Part shown: positions 25,483-34,212 of the stretch, piece by piece
How positions within the stretch are numbered: the stretch's first letter is position 1
Layout: every line of letters starts with the position of its first letter
Assembly: GCA_005502805.1 (NCBI GenBank)
Contig: SCMY01000010.1
Coordinates: 62,001-126,000, forward strand
Direction of reading: 5' to 3'
DNA from: Rhizobiales bacterium 2SD
GTDB lineage: Bacteria; Pseudomonadota; Alphaproteobacteria; Rhizobiales; Beijerinckiaceae
Length of the DNA stretch: 64,000 bases
Notes under the pieces: model-generated
Database searches by the model: none
Seen by the model: only the letters and a program-made list of their open reading frames with translations
Told to the model about the DNA's origin: nothing
Position numbers and translations under genes: made by a program

Positions 25483-26094
25483 ATGACCTTCCTGCTCGGC
25501 CTCACCGGTTCGATCGGCATGGGCAAGTCGACGACCTCGGCGATGTTTCGCGCTGCCGGCGTGCCGGTTCATGACGCCGACCAGGCGGTGCACGATCTCT
25601 ATGCCGGCGCCGCGGCGCCGCAGATCGAGGCGGCGTTTCCGGGTACGACGGCGAATGGCGTCGTCGATCGGGCGAAGCTCTCCGCCGCTGTGCTCGGCCG
25701 GCCCGAGGCGCTGGCGAAGCTCGAGGCGATCGTCCATCCGCTGGTGCGCGCCGAGGAGCAGGCCTTTCTGGCGCGCGCCCGCAAGAGCGGCGCAACCGTC
25801 GCGGTACTCGACGTGCCGCTGCTGCTGGAAACCGGCGGGGAAGGGCGCTGCGATGCCGTCGTGGTCGTCACCGCGCCAGCCGAGGTCCAACGCAAGCGCG
25901 TCCTCGGGCGCCCCGGCATGAGCGAGGAGAAACTCGCCGCAATCCTCGCCCGCCAGATACCGGATGCGGAAAAGCGGCGCAGGGCCCACTTCCTTGTCGA
26001 CACCTCGCGCGGCCTGATCGTCGCCGAGCGCCAGGTTCATTCTATCCTGAACGCCGTTGCTGGTCGCTTCGGCCGGGCGGTACGGGTGGGTTGA
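25483..26094 (+). CDS. coaE: Dephospho-CoA kinase
   Basis: A 203-residue P-loop kinase for the last step of CoA synthesis. The P-loop is GLTGSIGMGKST at residue 6 onward; VHDADQAVHDLY and VLDVPLLLETGGEGRCDAVVVV are family motifs. The ATG at 25483 has GGAGG ten bases before. In many relatives dnaQ follows directly; here the next genes are the livFGMHK series on the opposite strand, and dnaQ is found 20 kb on. Confidence 0.95.
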   Translation: MTFLLGLTGSIGMGKSTTSAMFRAAGVPVHDADQAVHDLYAGAAAPQIEAAFPGTTANGVVDRAKLSAAVLGRPEALAKLEAIVHPLVRAEEQAFLARARKSGATVAVLDVPLLLETGGEGRCDAVVVVTAPAEVQRKRVLGRPGMSEEKLAAILARQIPDAEKRRRAHFLVDTSRGLIVAERQVHSILNAVAGRFGRAVRVG

Positions 26095-26103
26095 GCATGC
26101 GCC

Positions 26104-26131
26104 AACTCGTTCCGGACAAGCGTAACGAGCT
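26104..26131. terminator. Possible hairpin between coaE and livF
   Basis: CTCGTT (26106-26111) and AACGAG (26124-26129) can pair across a 12-nt loop between the two convergent stops. Short, no T-run; weak support. Confidence 0.3.
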
Positions 26132-26136
26132 GTGTT

Positions 26137-26838
26137 TCAGATGCCGAGATAGGCCTCGCGAATGCGCGGATCGGCGATCAGCTCCTCGGCCGTGCCGCTG
26201 ATGCTGATGCGGCCGGTTTCCATGACATAGCCGCGATCGGCGATCCTGAGCGCCGCATAGGCGTTCTGCTCGACCAGGAGCACGGTGACCCCGAGCGATT
26301 TCAGGGTCTTCACGACATCGAATATCTGCGCCACCAGGATCGGCGCCAGCCCCATGCTGGGTTCGTCGAGCAGCAGGCAGGCGGGCCGGGCCATCAGCGC
26401 GCGGCCGATCGCCAGCATCTGCTGCTGGCCGCCGGAAAGGCCGCCGGCCGGCAGGTTGCGCTTCTCCTTCAGGATCGGGAACATCGCGAAGGCGTCGGCC
26501 ATGTCGCGCTCGACCCGCTCGTCGGCGAAGAGATAGGCGCCGAGCCGCAGATTCTCCTCGACCGTCAGATTGGTGAAGATCAGCCGGCCTTCCGGCGATT
26601 GCGACAGGCCTAGGGCCACGCGGCGATGGGCCGGAATCGCCTTCAACGCCTCGCCGCGGAAGATGATCGCGCCGCCGCTCGCCGGCTGGACGCCGGAAAT
26701 GCAGCGCAGCAGCGTCGTCTTGCCGGCGCCGTTGGCGCCGACCACGGTGACGATCTCGCCCGAGCCGACCTCGAGGTCGACGCCGTGCAGGACCTCGATG
26801 CGGCCATAGCGCGAGCGCAGGCCCTCAACCGACAGCAT
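26137..26838 (-). CDS. livF: Branched-chain-type ABC transporter ATPase LivF
   Basis: A 233-residue nucleotide-binding protein with Walker A GANGAGKTT, signature LSGGQQQ, Walker B LLLDEPSMGL and the LivF-type ending RISISGTAEELIADPRIREAYLGI. It overlaps livG by 14 bp. It is the last gene of a complete livK-livH-livM-livG-livF importer. Its place next to the paa genes, with a paa-type operator upstream of livK, suggests the cargo is an aromatic compound (phenylacetate, phenylalanine or similar) rather than leucine; that is inference. Confidence 0.92.
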   Translation of the reverse strand: MLSVEGLRSRYGRIEVLHGVDLEVGSGEIVTVVGANGAGKTTLLRCISGVQPASGGAIIFRGEALKAIPAHRRVALGLSQSPEGRLIFTNLTVEENLRLGAYLFADERVERDMADAFAMFPILKEKRNLPAGGLSGGQQQMLAIGRALMARPACLLLDEPSMGLAPILVAQIFDVVKTLKSLGVTVLLVEQNAYAALRIADRGYVMETGRISISGTAEELIADPRIREAYLGI

Positions 26839-27610
26839 CGCCTGCCTCCACGCTTTGCGTGCCGAGATAGGCCTCGATCACCTTGGGATCGCGCGAGACG
26901 GCAGCGGGCGCTCCCTCGGCGATCTTCTCGCCGCGATCGAGCACGACGATGTGCCTGGAGATGCGCATCACCATCTTCATGTCGTGCTCGACCAAGAGGA
27001 TCGCGACGCCGGATTTCGCGACCTCGGCGATCAGATGGTCGATCTCCTCGGTCTCGACCGCATTGCAGCCGGCCGCCGGCTCGTCGAGCAGCAGGATGCG
27101 CGGCTCCAGCGCCAGCGCTCGGGCGATCTCGAGGCGCTTCAGCGCGCCATAGGAGAGCGAGGACGCCTCCCGCTCGGAAGCACGCGCCAGGCCGACGCGT
27201 TCCAGCAATTCAGTAGCGCGGGCTCGGGTGACGGCGCTGCGGCGACGCGAGGACGGAAGGCTGAGGAGATCGCTTAGAACCGGCCCACGTTCCCTGAGAT
27301 GGCAGCCGGTCATGGCGTTCTCGAGTACGCTCATGCGCTGGAAGATCTGCAGGTTCTGGAAAGTGCGCGACAGACCGCGCTCGGCCAGCCGGTTCGGCGC
27401 CAGCCCCGTCACGTCGGCCCCGTCGAGTATGACCTTGCCGCGCTGGGGCTGGTAGACGCCCGAGATCATGTTGAACAGCGTGGTCTTGCCGGCGCCGTTC
27501 GGGCCGATCACCGAGACGATCTCGCCCGGGGAGACCGAAAAACCGACATCGTTGACGGCGGTGAGGCCGCCGAAATCGATGCCGAGGCCGTCGACCGAAA
27601 GGAGCGTCAT
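26825..27610 (-). CDS. livG: Branched-chain-type ABC transporter ATPase LivG
   Basis: A 261-residue ABC ATPase with Walker A GPNGAGKTTLFN, signature LSYGALKRLEIARALA (LSYG is usual for LivG), Walker B LLLDEPAAGCN and the long C-terminal tail of LivG. It touches livM (stop and start share 27610) and overlaps livF by 14 bp, so all are translationally linked. Confidence 0.92.
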   Translation of the reverse strand: MTLLSVDGLGIDFGGLTAVNDVGFSVSPGEIVSVIGPNGAGKTTLFNMISGVYQPQRGKVILDGADVTGLAPNRLAERGLSRTFQNLQIFQRMSVLENAMTGCHLRERGPVLSDLLSLPSSRRRSAVTRARATELLERVGLARASEREASSLSYGALKRLEIARALALEPRILLLDEPAAGCNAVETEEIDHLIAEVAKSGVAILLVEHDMKMVMRISRHIVVLDRGEKIAEGAPAAVSRDPKVIEAYLGTQSVEAGDAVG

Positions 27611-28569
27611 CAGCCCTTCCCCTTCAGGCGGCGCATGATCGAGGGCAGCAGCCCTTCGCGCATGAAGATCATCACCAGCATCATGATCAGGCCGAGAATG
27701 AGGTTCTCGTATTGCTGCAGCACGGTCAGCGCCTGCGGCAGCAAGGTCAGCGTCGCGGCACCGAGGATCGCACCCGGTACCGAGCCGACGCCGCCGAACA
27801 CCGTCATCGTCACCAGCTCGATCGAGTGCAGGAAACCGGCGACATCGGGTGTGATGAAGCGGTTCATCAGCGCCAGCAGCGAGCCGGAGAGCGAAGCGTA
27901 GACCGCCGAGATCACGAAGGCCGAGAGCTTCAGCCGGGCGACATCGACGCCGACGGTGCGGGCCGCGACCTCGGAATCGTGCAGGGCGCGCAGCGCCCGG
28001 CCCGAGGGGCTGTCATGCAGGTTGAGCGCGATCCAGGCGCCGGCGAGCATGGAAAGACCGGTGGCGGCGTACCAGAACTGGGCGTTGCTGAGCCCAATGC
28101 CGATGGAAGCGAGCGCGCTGCGCAGGCCGAGCTCGGCGACCTCGCGCCCGTCCGGCCCGCCAGTGATCTTCGCCTCGTTGGCGAGCACCATCGAGACCAG
28201 GATGCCGAAGCCGAGGGTGGCGACGGCGAGGTAATAGCCCTTGAGCCGCAGGATCGGCCGGCCGATCAGCCAGGCGACGCCGCCCGACAACACTGCGCCG
28301 AGCAGCATGGCCAGCCCGGGATGCAGGCCGAGATAGCCGGGCGCCAACGCGCAGGCATAGGCGCCGATCCCGGCGAAGCCGGCATGGCCGAGGCTGATCT
28401 GGCCGGCAAAACCGATCAGCACGACGAGGCCGGTGACGGCAAGCCCGTTGACGAAGATCAGCGCACCGATGCGGTAGTAGAAGTTCGAAGGGAAGAAGGC
28501 CGGTGCCAGCGCGACCAGCACCGCCAGCACGATAAGGGTGAGATGCTTTTGGGACAGGCGCATCGTCAC
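27610..28569 (-). CDS. livM: Branched-chain-type ABC transporter permease LivM
   Basis: A 319-residue polytopic membrane protein. LivM/LivH permease motifs: GFAGQISLGHAGFAGIGAYA in the first third and AAINTARVG-equivalent EVAARTVGVDVARLKLSAFV in the middle, then GGVGSVPGAILGAATLTLLPQ near the end. About eight to ten hydrophobic helices. The start overlaps the livH stop by four bases. Confidence 0.9.
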   Translation of the reverse strand: MTMRLSQKHLTLIVLAVLVALAPAFFPSNFYYRIGALIFVNGLAVTGLVVLIGFAGQISLGHAGFAGIGAYACALAPGYLGLHPGLAMLLGAVLSGGVAWLIGRPILRLKGYYLAVATLGFGILVSMVLANEAKITGGPDGREVAELGLRSALASIGIGLSNAQFWYAATGLSMLAGAWIALNLHDSPSGRALRALHDSEVAARTVGVDVARLKLSAFVISAVYASLSGSLLALMNRFITPDVAGFLHSIELVTMTVFGGVGSVPGAILGAATLTLLPQALTVLQQYENLILGLIMMLVMIFMREGLLPSIMRRLKGKG

Positions 28570-29438
28570 ACCCGGTCCATCGCCTTGCGGCCGAACAGCC
28601 CTTGAGGCCGGGCGAACAGGATCACGAGGATCAGGATGAAGGCGACGGCGTCCTTGTAGACCGAACTGACATAGCCGGCGGTGAGCGCCTCGATCAGCCC
28701 GAGCAGCAGGCCGCCGACCAGGGCGCCGGCTGGAACGCCCATGCCGCCGAGCATGGCGGCGGCGAAGCCCTTCAGCGCCATCGCGACGCCGAGATCGTAG
28801 CTGGTCAAGGTGATCGGCGTGACGAGAACGCCGGCGAGCGCGCCGATCGCGGCCGAGACGGCGAAGCTCAGCGTCATCATGTGGTTCGGGTTGATGCCGA
28901 CGAGGCTCGCCGCGATGCGGTTATTGGCGGTGGCGAGCACGGCCTTACCGGTGAGCGTGCGGGCGAAGAACAGCCACAGCACGAGGAAGACCGCGACCGC
29001 CCCGGCAATGACCCAGAGGCCCTGCGGCAGCATCGTCGCGCCGAAGACCCGGAGCGGATCGTCGCCGGAAAAGCTCGGGAAGCGGTGGAGCTGCTTGTCG
29101 AAGACGAGCTGGGCGCTGCCGCGCAGGAAGATCGAGGCGCCGATCGTGATGATGATCAGGCTGGCGACGGGGGCGCCACGCGCCGGCTCGATCGCCAGCT
29201 TGTTGAGGAGCACGCCGATCGTCGCGGCAGCGAGGATGGCGAGCAGCGCCGCCAGCGGCAACGGGATGCCGGCCTGCCAGGCGAAGAAGGTGATCATGCC
29301 GCCGAGCATGACGAACTCGCCCTGGGCGAAGTTCACCACGTCGGAGGCGTTGTAGATCAGGGTGAAGCCGAGCGCGACGAGCGCATAGACCGCCCCGACT
29401 GTCACGCCCGACAACAGGTATTGCAGAAGTTCGGGCAC
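28566..29438 (-). CDS. livH: Branched-chain-type ABC transporter permease LivH
   Basis: A 290-residue permease starting MPELLQYLLSGVTVGAVYALVALG from a GTG at 29436-29438, six bases after GGGAG. The family motif NFAQGEFVMLGG and the end VLFARPQGLFG are seen. The open frame to 29546 runs into a palindromic intergenic repeat and is not used. It pairs with LivM in the membrane. The 193 bp to livK carry a REP-like inverted repeat. Confidence 0.92.
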   Translation of the reverse strand: MPELLQYLLSGVTVGAVYALVALGFTLIYNASDVVNFAQGEFVMLGGMITFFAWQAGIPLPLAALLAILAAATIGVLLNKLAIEPARGAPVASLIIITIGASIFLRGSAQLVFDKQLHRFPSFSGDDPLRVFGATMLPQGLWVIAGAVAVFLVLWLFFARTLTGKAVLATANNRIAASLVGINPNHMMTLSFAVSAAIGALAGVLVTPITLTSYDLGVAMALKGFAAAMLGGMGVPAGALVGGLLLGLIEALTAGYVSSVYKDAVAFILILVILFARPQGLFGRKAMDRV

Positions 29439-29455
29439 TTGATGCTCCCGGCTTC

Positions 29456-29599
29456 CCTTCTCCCCTTGCGGGAGAAGGTGGCGCGCAGCGCCGGATGAGG
29501 GGTCGCACAGGTCTGGAAAGTTTCGGAAAGCGCAGCGCTGAGCCAACGATCTGCGTCGCGAGACCCCTCACCCTAACCCTCTCCCGCAAGGGGAGAGGG
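29456..29599. repeat. REP-like paired palindromic element between livK and livH
   Basis: Two perfect 9-bp hairpins, CCTTCTCCC-CTTGC-GGGAGAAGG (29456-29478) and CCCTCTCCC-GCAAG-GGGAGAGGG (29577-29599), are inverted copies of each other. The unit extends inward with GATGAGGGGTC on one side and GACCCCTCACCC on the other, so the whole element could fold as one long stem. Similar elements are common in intergenic regions of Hyphomicrobiales. It sits within the liv operon, where it may reduce downstream expression. Confidence 0.8.
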
Positions 29600-29631
29600 G
29601 ATAGCGCGTAGCTGCCCCGTCGCTTTGCGCC

Positions 29632-30768
29632 CTACTGCACCAGTGCCCAGTTGCCGCCCTTGATCTCGAGCATGCGGAAGGCCGTGAGATCGAGGCCGAG
29701 GTGATCGCCGCCCGCCATGTTGAAGGTGCCGGTGACGCCGACGAAGCCCTTGGTGCCTTCGAGCGCGTCACGGATGGCCTTCGGCTCGGCCTTGCCGGCG
29801 CGCTTGATCGCGTCGACCAGCAGCCGTAGGCCGTCATGGGCGTAGCCGCCGAAGGTGGAGGCGGGCTGGTTGAACTTCGCCTGGTAGGCGCTCGTATAGG
29901 CGGAGACGACGGCCTTCTGCGGATCGTTCGCCGGCAGGAGATTGGCGACGAGAACCGCGGTGCCAGGCAGGCGCACGCCTTCGGAGGCCGGGCCGGCGAG
30001 GTCGATGAAGCTCTTCGAGGCGACGCCATGCGACTGGTAGAGCGGCGTCTTGATGCCGAGCTGGCCATAATTGCGGGTGACGATCGCCGGCCCCTGGCCG
30101 AAGCCCGGGTTGAGGATCGCCTGCACCTCCGCCTTGGAGCGGATATTGGTGAGCTGCGGGGTCATGTCGGCGTCGTTCGGGCCGTAGGTCTCTTCGGCCA
30201 GCACGGTGATGCCGAACTCGCCGATGACCTGCAGGCATTGCTTGCGCATCGAGGCGCCGAAGCCGTCCGAGCCGGAGATCAGGGCGATCTTGCTGAAGCC
30301 CTTGGCCTTCATGTCCTCGAAGATCTTGCGGCAGGCCATCCGGTCGGTATGCGGCGTCTTGAAGACGAAGGGCTTCACGGGATCGATGATCTCGATCGCG
30401 CCTGCCAGCGAGATGAACGGGATCTTGGCGTTCTCGACCACCGAGACGATCGACATGGTGGTGCCGGTGGTCGAGCCGCCGACGATCGCGACGACCTCGT
30501 CGTCCTCGACCAGGCGGGTGGCGAAGGTGCGCGCCTTGTTCGGATCGCCGCCGTCGTCATAGAGGAAGAGCTTGATCTTCTGGCCGAGCACGCCGCCGGC
30601 GGCGTTGATCTCGTCGACCAGCAATTTGAGGGTCTTGGCCTCGGGATCGCCGAGCGAGGAGGCCGGGCCGGTCTCGGAGACCGAGGCGCCGATCTTGATG
30701 TCGGCCAAGGCCGGGCCAGCCAGGCCGAGCGTCAGCGCGAGCGCGCCGCCGATAACTCCGAACTTCAT
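29632..30768 (-). CDS. livK: Periplasmic substrate-binding protein of the liv-type transporter
   Basis: A 378-residue type I periplasmic binding protein. Signal peptide MKFGVIGGALALTLGLAGPALA, cleaved before DIKIGASVSETGPASSLG, then the Leu/Ile/Val-binding fold with LLVDEINAAGGVLGQKIKL and VVAIVGGSTTGTTMSIVSVVE. The ATG at 30768 follows GGAGGAAACA; the upstream extension to 30852 is out of the family. It is the first gene of the livKHMGF operon and is divergent from paaG across 240 bp that include a TetR/PaaR-like operator. Confidence 0.9.
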   Translation of the reverse strand: MKFGVIGGALALTLGLAGPALADIKIGASVSETGPASSLGDPEAKTLKLLVDEINAAGGVLGQKIKLFLYDDGGDPNKARTFATRLVEDDEVVAIVGGSTTGTTMSIVSVVENAKIPFISLAGAIEIIDPVKPFVFKTPHTDRMACRKIFEDMKAKGFSKIALISGSDGFGASMRKQCLQVIGEFGITVLAEETYGPNDADMTPQLTNIRSKAEVQAILNPGFGQGPAIVTRNYGQLGIKTPLYQSHGVASKSFIDLAGPASEGVRLPGTAVLVANLLPANDPQKAVVSAYTSAYQAKFNQPASTFGGYAHDGLRLLVDAIKRAGKAEPKAIRDALEGTKGFVGVTGTFNMAGGDHLGLDLTAFRMLEIKGGNWALVQ

Positions 30769-30933
30769 TGTTTCCTCCACGGTCTCAGGCGTTTTGCCGA
30801 AGCTTTTTATGGTTCTCACCGCACGCCTGAATGCTCGGCACGCGGTCGTCATCGTTCCCCGCTAGCGCGATGCCGGGCCATGGATAGACAGTGCCATCCA
30901 TGGTCGCTCGTGCTTTCGTTGAGTTAATAATTG

Positions 30934-30947
30934 ACCGACCGTTCGGA
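30934..30947. promoter_or_regulatory. TetR/PaaR-like operator between livK and paaG
   Basis: ACCGACCGTTCGGA, 12 of 14 matches to the perfect palindrome ACCGACCGGTCGGT found upstream of the paaJ-A-B-C-D-E-Z operon at 46121. The flanks also agree partly (TTG before, AC after). It lies between the divergent livK and paaG genes and could control both. Confidence 0.6.
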
Positions 30948-31008
30948 CTATGCAAGGAATTTTTTGAAGCGACGGCCCAAGGCCGCGACTTGAATGGGAG
31001 GAAGGCTC

Positions 31009-31794
31009 GTGTCCGACACGGTCAAGGTAGAGCTCGCCGACGGGCTGCTGCGGCTGACGCTCAATCGTCCCGACAAGCTGAATTCCTTCAACGACGAGAT
31101 GCATCTGGCCCTGCGCGCCGGCTTTCAGCGCGCGCATGACGAGAGCGACATCCGCGCCGTCCTGCTGACCGGCGCCGGCCGCGGCTTCTGCGCCGGCCAG
31201 GATCTGGGCGATCGCGATCCACGCAAGGAGACCGCGCCGGATCTCGGCCGCACGATCGAGACCTTCTACAATCCCCTCATCCGGCGGATCCGCAGTCTCG
31301 ACAAGCCTGTCGTCTGCGCGGTCAACGGCGTCGCCGCCGGCGCCGGCGCCAATATCGCGATCGCCTGCGACATCGTGCTGGCCGCCCGCTCGGCGAAGTT
31401 CATCCAGGCCTTCTCCAAGATCGGCCTCATTCCCGATTCCGGCGGCACCTGGAGCCTCGCGCAACTGCTCGGCGAGGCCCGCGCCAAGGCGCTCGCCCTG
31501 ACGGCTGAGCCGCTGACGGCTGAGACCGCCGCCGCCTGGGGCCTGATCTGGCGCGCTGTCGACGACGGCGAGCTGATGAGCGAGGCCGAGGCGCTCGGCA
31601 AGAAACTCGCCGCAGGTCCGACCTTCGGGCTCGGCCTGATCAAGCAGGCGATCCAGGCCTCGGCCAGCAACACGCTCGACCAGCAGCTCGACCTCGAACG
31701 CGACCTGCAGCGCCAGGCCGGCCGCAGCGCCGACTATGCCGAGGGCGTCCTCGCCTTCCTCGACAAGCGCCTGCCGAAGTTCAGCGGACGATGA
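31009..31794 (+). CDS. paaG: 1,2-epoxyphenylacetyl-CoA isomerase PaaG
   Basis: A 261-residue crotonase-fold enzyme. RPDKLNSFNDEMH, an oxyanion-hole region GAGRGFCAGQDLGD and FSKIGLIPDSGGTW, where the Asp corresponds to the PaaG catalytic acid, are all visible. It isomerises ring-epoxide CoA to oxepin-CoA. The start is a GTG at 31009, five bases after GGGAGGAAG; an in-frame ATG at 30994 lies before that site. paaI overlaps by four bases (ATGA). A general enoyl-CoA hydratase role is the alternative. Confidence 0.88.
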   Translation: MSDTVKVELADGLLRLTLNRPDKLNSFNDEMHLALRAGFQRAHDESDIRAVLLTGAGRGFCAGQDLGDRDPRKETAPDLGRTIETFYNPLIRRIRSLDKPVVCAVNGVAAGAGANIAIACDIVLAARSAKFIQAFSKIGLIPDSGGTWSLAQLLGEARAKALALTAEPLTAETAAAWGLIWRAVDDGELMSEAEALGKKLAAGPTFGLGLIKQAIQASASNTLDQQLDLERDLQRQAGRSADYAEGVLAFLDKRLPKFSGR

Positions 31795-32237
31795 GCCTCG
31801 ATTTCTCCGATCCGGTCGCCGTCGCCCACGCCTCTGCCGCGGCGATGTGGGAGAAGGATCTCGCCTCGCGCAGCCTCGGCATGAGCCTCGATGCTGTCGG
31901 TCCCGGAGAGGCGACGCTGTCGATGGCCGTCACCGCCGAGATGACCAATGGCCACAAGACCTGCCATGGCGGCTACATCTTCACCTTGGCGGATTCGGCC
32001 TTCGCCTTCGCCTGCAACAGCTACAACCAGAACACCGTCGCGCAGCACTGTTCGGTGACGTTCCTGCGGCCGGCCTTCGAGGGCGATCGCCTCACCGCCA
32101 GCGCCCGCGAGGTCTCGCGCATCGGCCGCGGCGGCATCTACGATATCAAGGTGACGAACCAGAACGGCGAGCATGTCGCGGAGTTCCGCGGCCACTCCCG
32201 CACCGTCAAGGGCACGCCGATACCCGCGCCGGGCTGA
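31791..32237 (+). CDS. paaI: Hydroxyphenylacetyl-CoA thioesterase PaaI
   Basis: A 148-residue hotdog-fold thioesterase. The signature NGHKTCHGGYIFTLADSAFA with D68 matches the PaaI active site, followed by NTVAQHCSVTFLRPAFEGD and a RGGIYDIKVTNQNGEHVAEF end. PaaI clears dead-end CoA intermediates when the pathway stalls. ATGA overlap with paaG upstream; paaK follows after 37 bp. Confidence 0.9.
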   Translation: MSLDFSDPVAVAHASAAAMWEKDLASRSLGMSLDAVGPGEATLSMAVTAEMTNGHKTCHGGYIFTLADSAFAFACNSYNQNTVAQHCSVTFLRPAFEGDRLTASAREVSRIGRGGIYDIKVTNQNGEHVAEFRGHSRTVKGTPIPAPG

Positions 32238-32274
32238 ACGTTCCGGCCGAAACAAGACAATGCGGAGGATACCC

Positions 32275-33585
32275 ATGGAAGACCTTTCGCCCCGCCCGGG
32301 CGATCTCGACCCCATCGAAACCGCCTCCCGCGACGAGATCTCGGCGCTCCAGCTCAAGCGGCTGAAGACCACGCTCGACCACGCCTATCGCAACTCGCCG
32401 CATTACCGGGCGCAATTCGAGAAGGCCGGCGTCCATCCCGACGACCTCAAGACGCTGTCCGATCTCGCGAAATTCCCCTTCACGGTGAAGAAGGACCTGC
32501 GCGACACCTATCCGTTCGGCATGTTCGCGGTGCCGCAGGACAAGGTCGCGCGCATCCACGCCTCTTCCGGCACCACCGGAAAGCCGACTGTCGTCGGCTA
32601 CACCCAGAACGATATCGAGATGTGGGCGACCTGCGTCGCCCGCTCGATCCGGGCGGCTGGCGGGCGGGCCGGCGACATCTGCCATGTCGCCTATGGCTAT
32701 GGCCTGTTCACCGGCGGCCTGGGCGCCCATTACGGCGCCGAGAAGCTCGGCTGCACGGTGATCCCGATCTCCGGCGGCATGACCGAGCGCCAGGTCTGCC
32801 TGATCCAGGACTTCAAGCCGCGCATCATCATGGTGACGCCGTCTTACATGCTGTCGATCCTCGACGAGTTCCGACGCCAGGGCATCGATCCGCGCAGCTC
32901 CTCACTAGCGGTCGGCATCTTCGGGGCCGAGCCCTGGACCAATGCGATGCGCGAGGAGATCCAGCAGGATTTCGACATGCACGCCGTCGACATCTACGGT
33001 CTGTCGGAGGTGATCGGTCCCGGCGTCGCCAGCGAATGCGTCGAGACCAAGGACGGGCTGCATGTCTGGGAGGATCATTTCTACCCGGAGATCATCGATC
33101 CCGAGACCGGCGCGGTCCTGCCCGATGGCGAGATGGGCGAACTCGTCTTCACCTCACTGACCAAGGAGGCGCTGCCGATCATCCGCTATCGCACCCGCGA
33201 CCTGACGCGGTTGCTTCCGGGCACGGCGCGGGCGATGCGCCGGATCGAGAAGATCACCGGCCGCAGCGACGACATGATGATCCTGCGCGGCGTCAACATC
33301 TTCCCGACGCAGATCGAGGAGCAGCTTCTGAAGTGTGGCGGCCTCGCCCCGCATTTCCAGATCGAGCTCGTCCGCACCGGCCGCATGGACGACATGGTCG
33401 TGCATGTCGAGGCGATGCCGCACGCAGCTGCTGTGGATGCGCGCGCCGCATCCGCCAGGGAACTTGCGCACCACATCAAAAGCGTGGTGGGGGTGAGCAC
33501 CAAGATTGAGGTCGGCGATCCCGATTCGGTCGAGCGTTCGGCCGGCAAAGCGAGACGTGTCGTCGACAACCGGCCGAAAGGATAA
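32275..33585 (+). CDS. paaK: Phenylacetate-CoA ligase
   Basis: A 436-residue adenylate-forming ligase that activates phenylacetate. Phosphate loop ASSGTTGKPTVVGYTQND, DIYGLSEVIGPGVASEC, IRYRTRDLTRLL and the C-terminal catalytic lysine region VERSAGKARRV are present. ATG at 32275 with GGAGG seven bases upstream; the in-frame sequence upstream overlaps paaI and is not protein-like. The tetR gene follows within 6 bp. Confidence 0.95.
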   Translation: MEDLSPRPGDLDPIETASRDEISALQLKRLKTTLDHAYRNSPHYRAQFEKAGVHPDDLKTLSDLAKFPFTVKKDLRDTYPFGMFAVPQDKVARIHASSGTTGKPTVVGYTQNDIEMWATCVARSIRAAGGRAGDICHVAYGYGLFTGGLGAHYGAEKLGCTVIPISGGMTERQVCLIQDFKPRIIMVTPSYMLSILDEFRRQGIDPRSSSLAVGIFGAEPWTNAMREEIQQDFDMHAVDIYGLSEVIGPGVASECVETKDGLHVWEDHFYPEIIDPETGAVLPDGEMGELVFTSLTKEALPIIRYRTRDLTRLLPGTARAMRRIEKITGRSDDMMILRGVNIFPTQIEEQLLKCGGLAPHFQIELVRTGRMDDMVVHVEAMPHAAAVDARAASARELAHHIKSVVGVSTKIEVGDPDSVERSAGKARRVVDNRPKG

Positions 33586-33591
33586 CAGGCG

Positions 33592-34188
33592 ATGGCCCGC
33601 ACCAGGGCTGCGAACTTCGACGAGAAGCGGCGCAGCATCCTCGACAGCGCCGCGGCCGTCTTCGCCAAGCTCGGCATGGAACGCGCCTCGATGGCGCAGA
33701 TCGCCCAGGAGAACAACGTCTCCAAGGCGCTGCTCTACCATTACTATCCGAGCAAGGACCTGCTGATCTTCGATATCGGCCGCACCCATCTCATCGAGCT
33801 GGAAGCGGCGATCATCGAGGCCGACCGGCCCGATCTCGAGCCGCGGGCGCGTTTGCGCCACCTGATCGGCGGCGTACTCGAGAACTACCGCACGGCGTCG
33901 AACTTCCACCAGGTCCTGCTCAACGGCACCGGCTCGCTGACCGAGGCCCAGCGGCTGGAATTGCGGGAGATGGAGCGCCGCATCGTCAAGGCATTTTCGG
34001 ACGTGTTGGTCGATATCAACCCGGCGCTGGCTGACAATCGCGCCGGGGTGACGCCGGTCACCATGTCGCTCTTCGGTATCCTCAACTGGGTCTACACTTG
34101 GTTCCGGCCCAGCGGCGCGCTGAGCCGCGAGGGCTATGCCGACATGGTCACTGCGCTGTTCCTCGACGGCGCGGCAGCGATGAAATAG
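33592..34188 (+). CDS. TetR-family regulator, likely repressor of the paa island
   Basis: A 198-residue TetR protein with N-terminal helix-turn-helix (about 12-58): RRSILDSAAAVFAKLG, ASMAQIAQENNVSKALLYHY and YPSKDLLIF. The C-terminal ligand domain resembles TetR_C members of paa clusters. It is the last gene of paaG-I-K-tetR. Two near-identical palindromes in the island (30934 and 46121) are the likely operators; by analogy with PaaR of Burkholderia and Corynebacterium the inducer would be phenylacetyl-CoA. The name paaR is plausible but unproven. Confidence 0.85.
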   Translation: MARTRAANFDEKRRSILDSAAAVFAKLGMERASMAQIAQENNVSKALLYHYYPSKDLLIFDIGRTHLIELEAAIIEADRPDLEPRARLRHLIGGVLENYRTASNFHQVLLNGTGSLTEAQRLELREMERRIVKAFSDVLVDINPALADNRAGVTPVTMSLFGILNWVYTWFRPSGALSREGYADMVTALFLDGAAAMK

Positions 34189-34212
34189 CGGCGGCCCGAC
34201 CGCATAAGCCGA

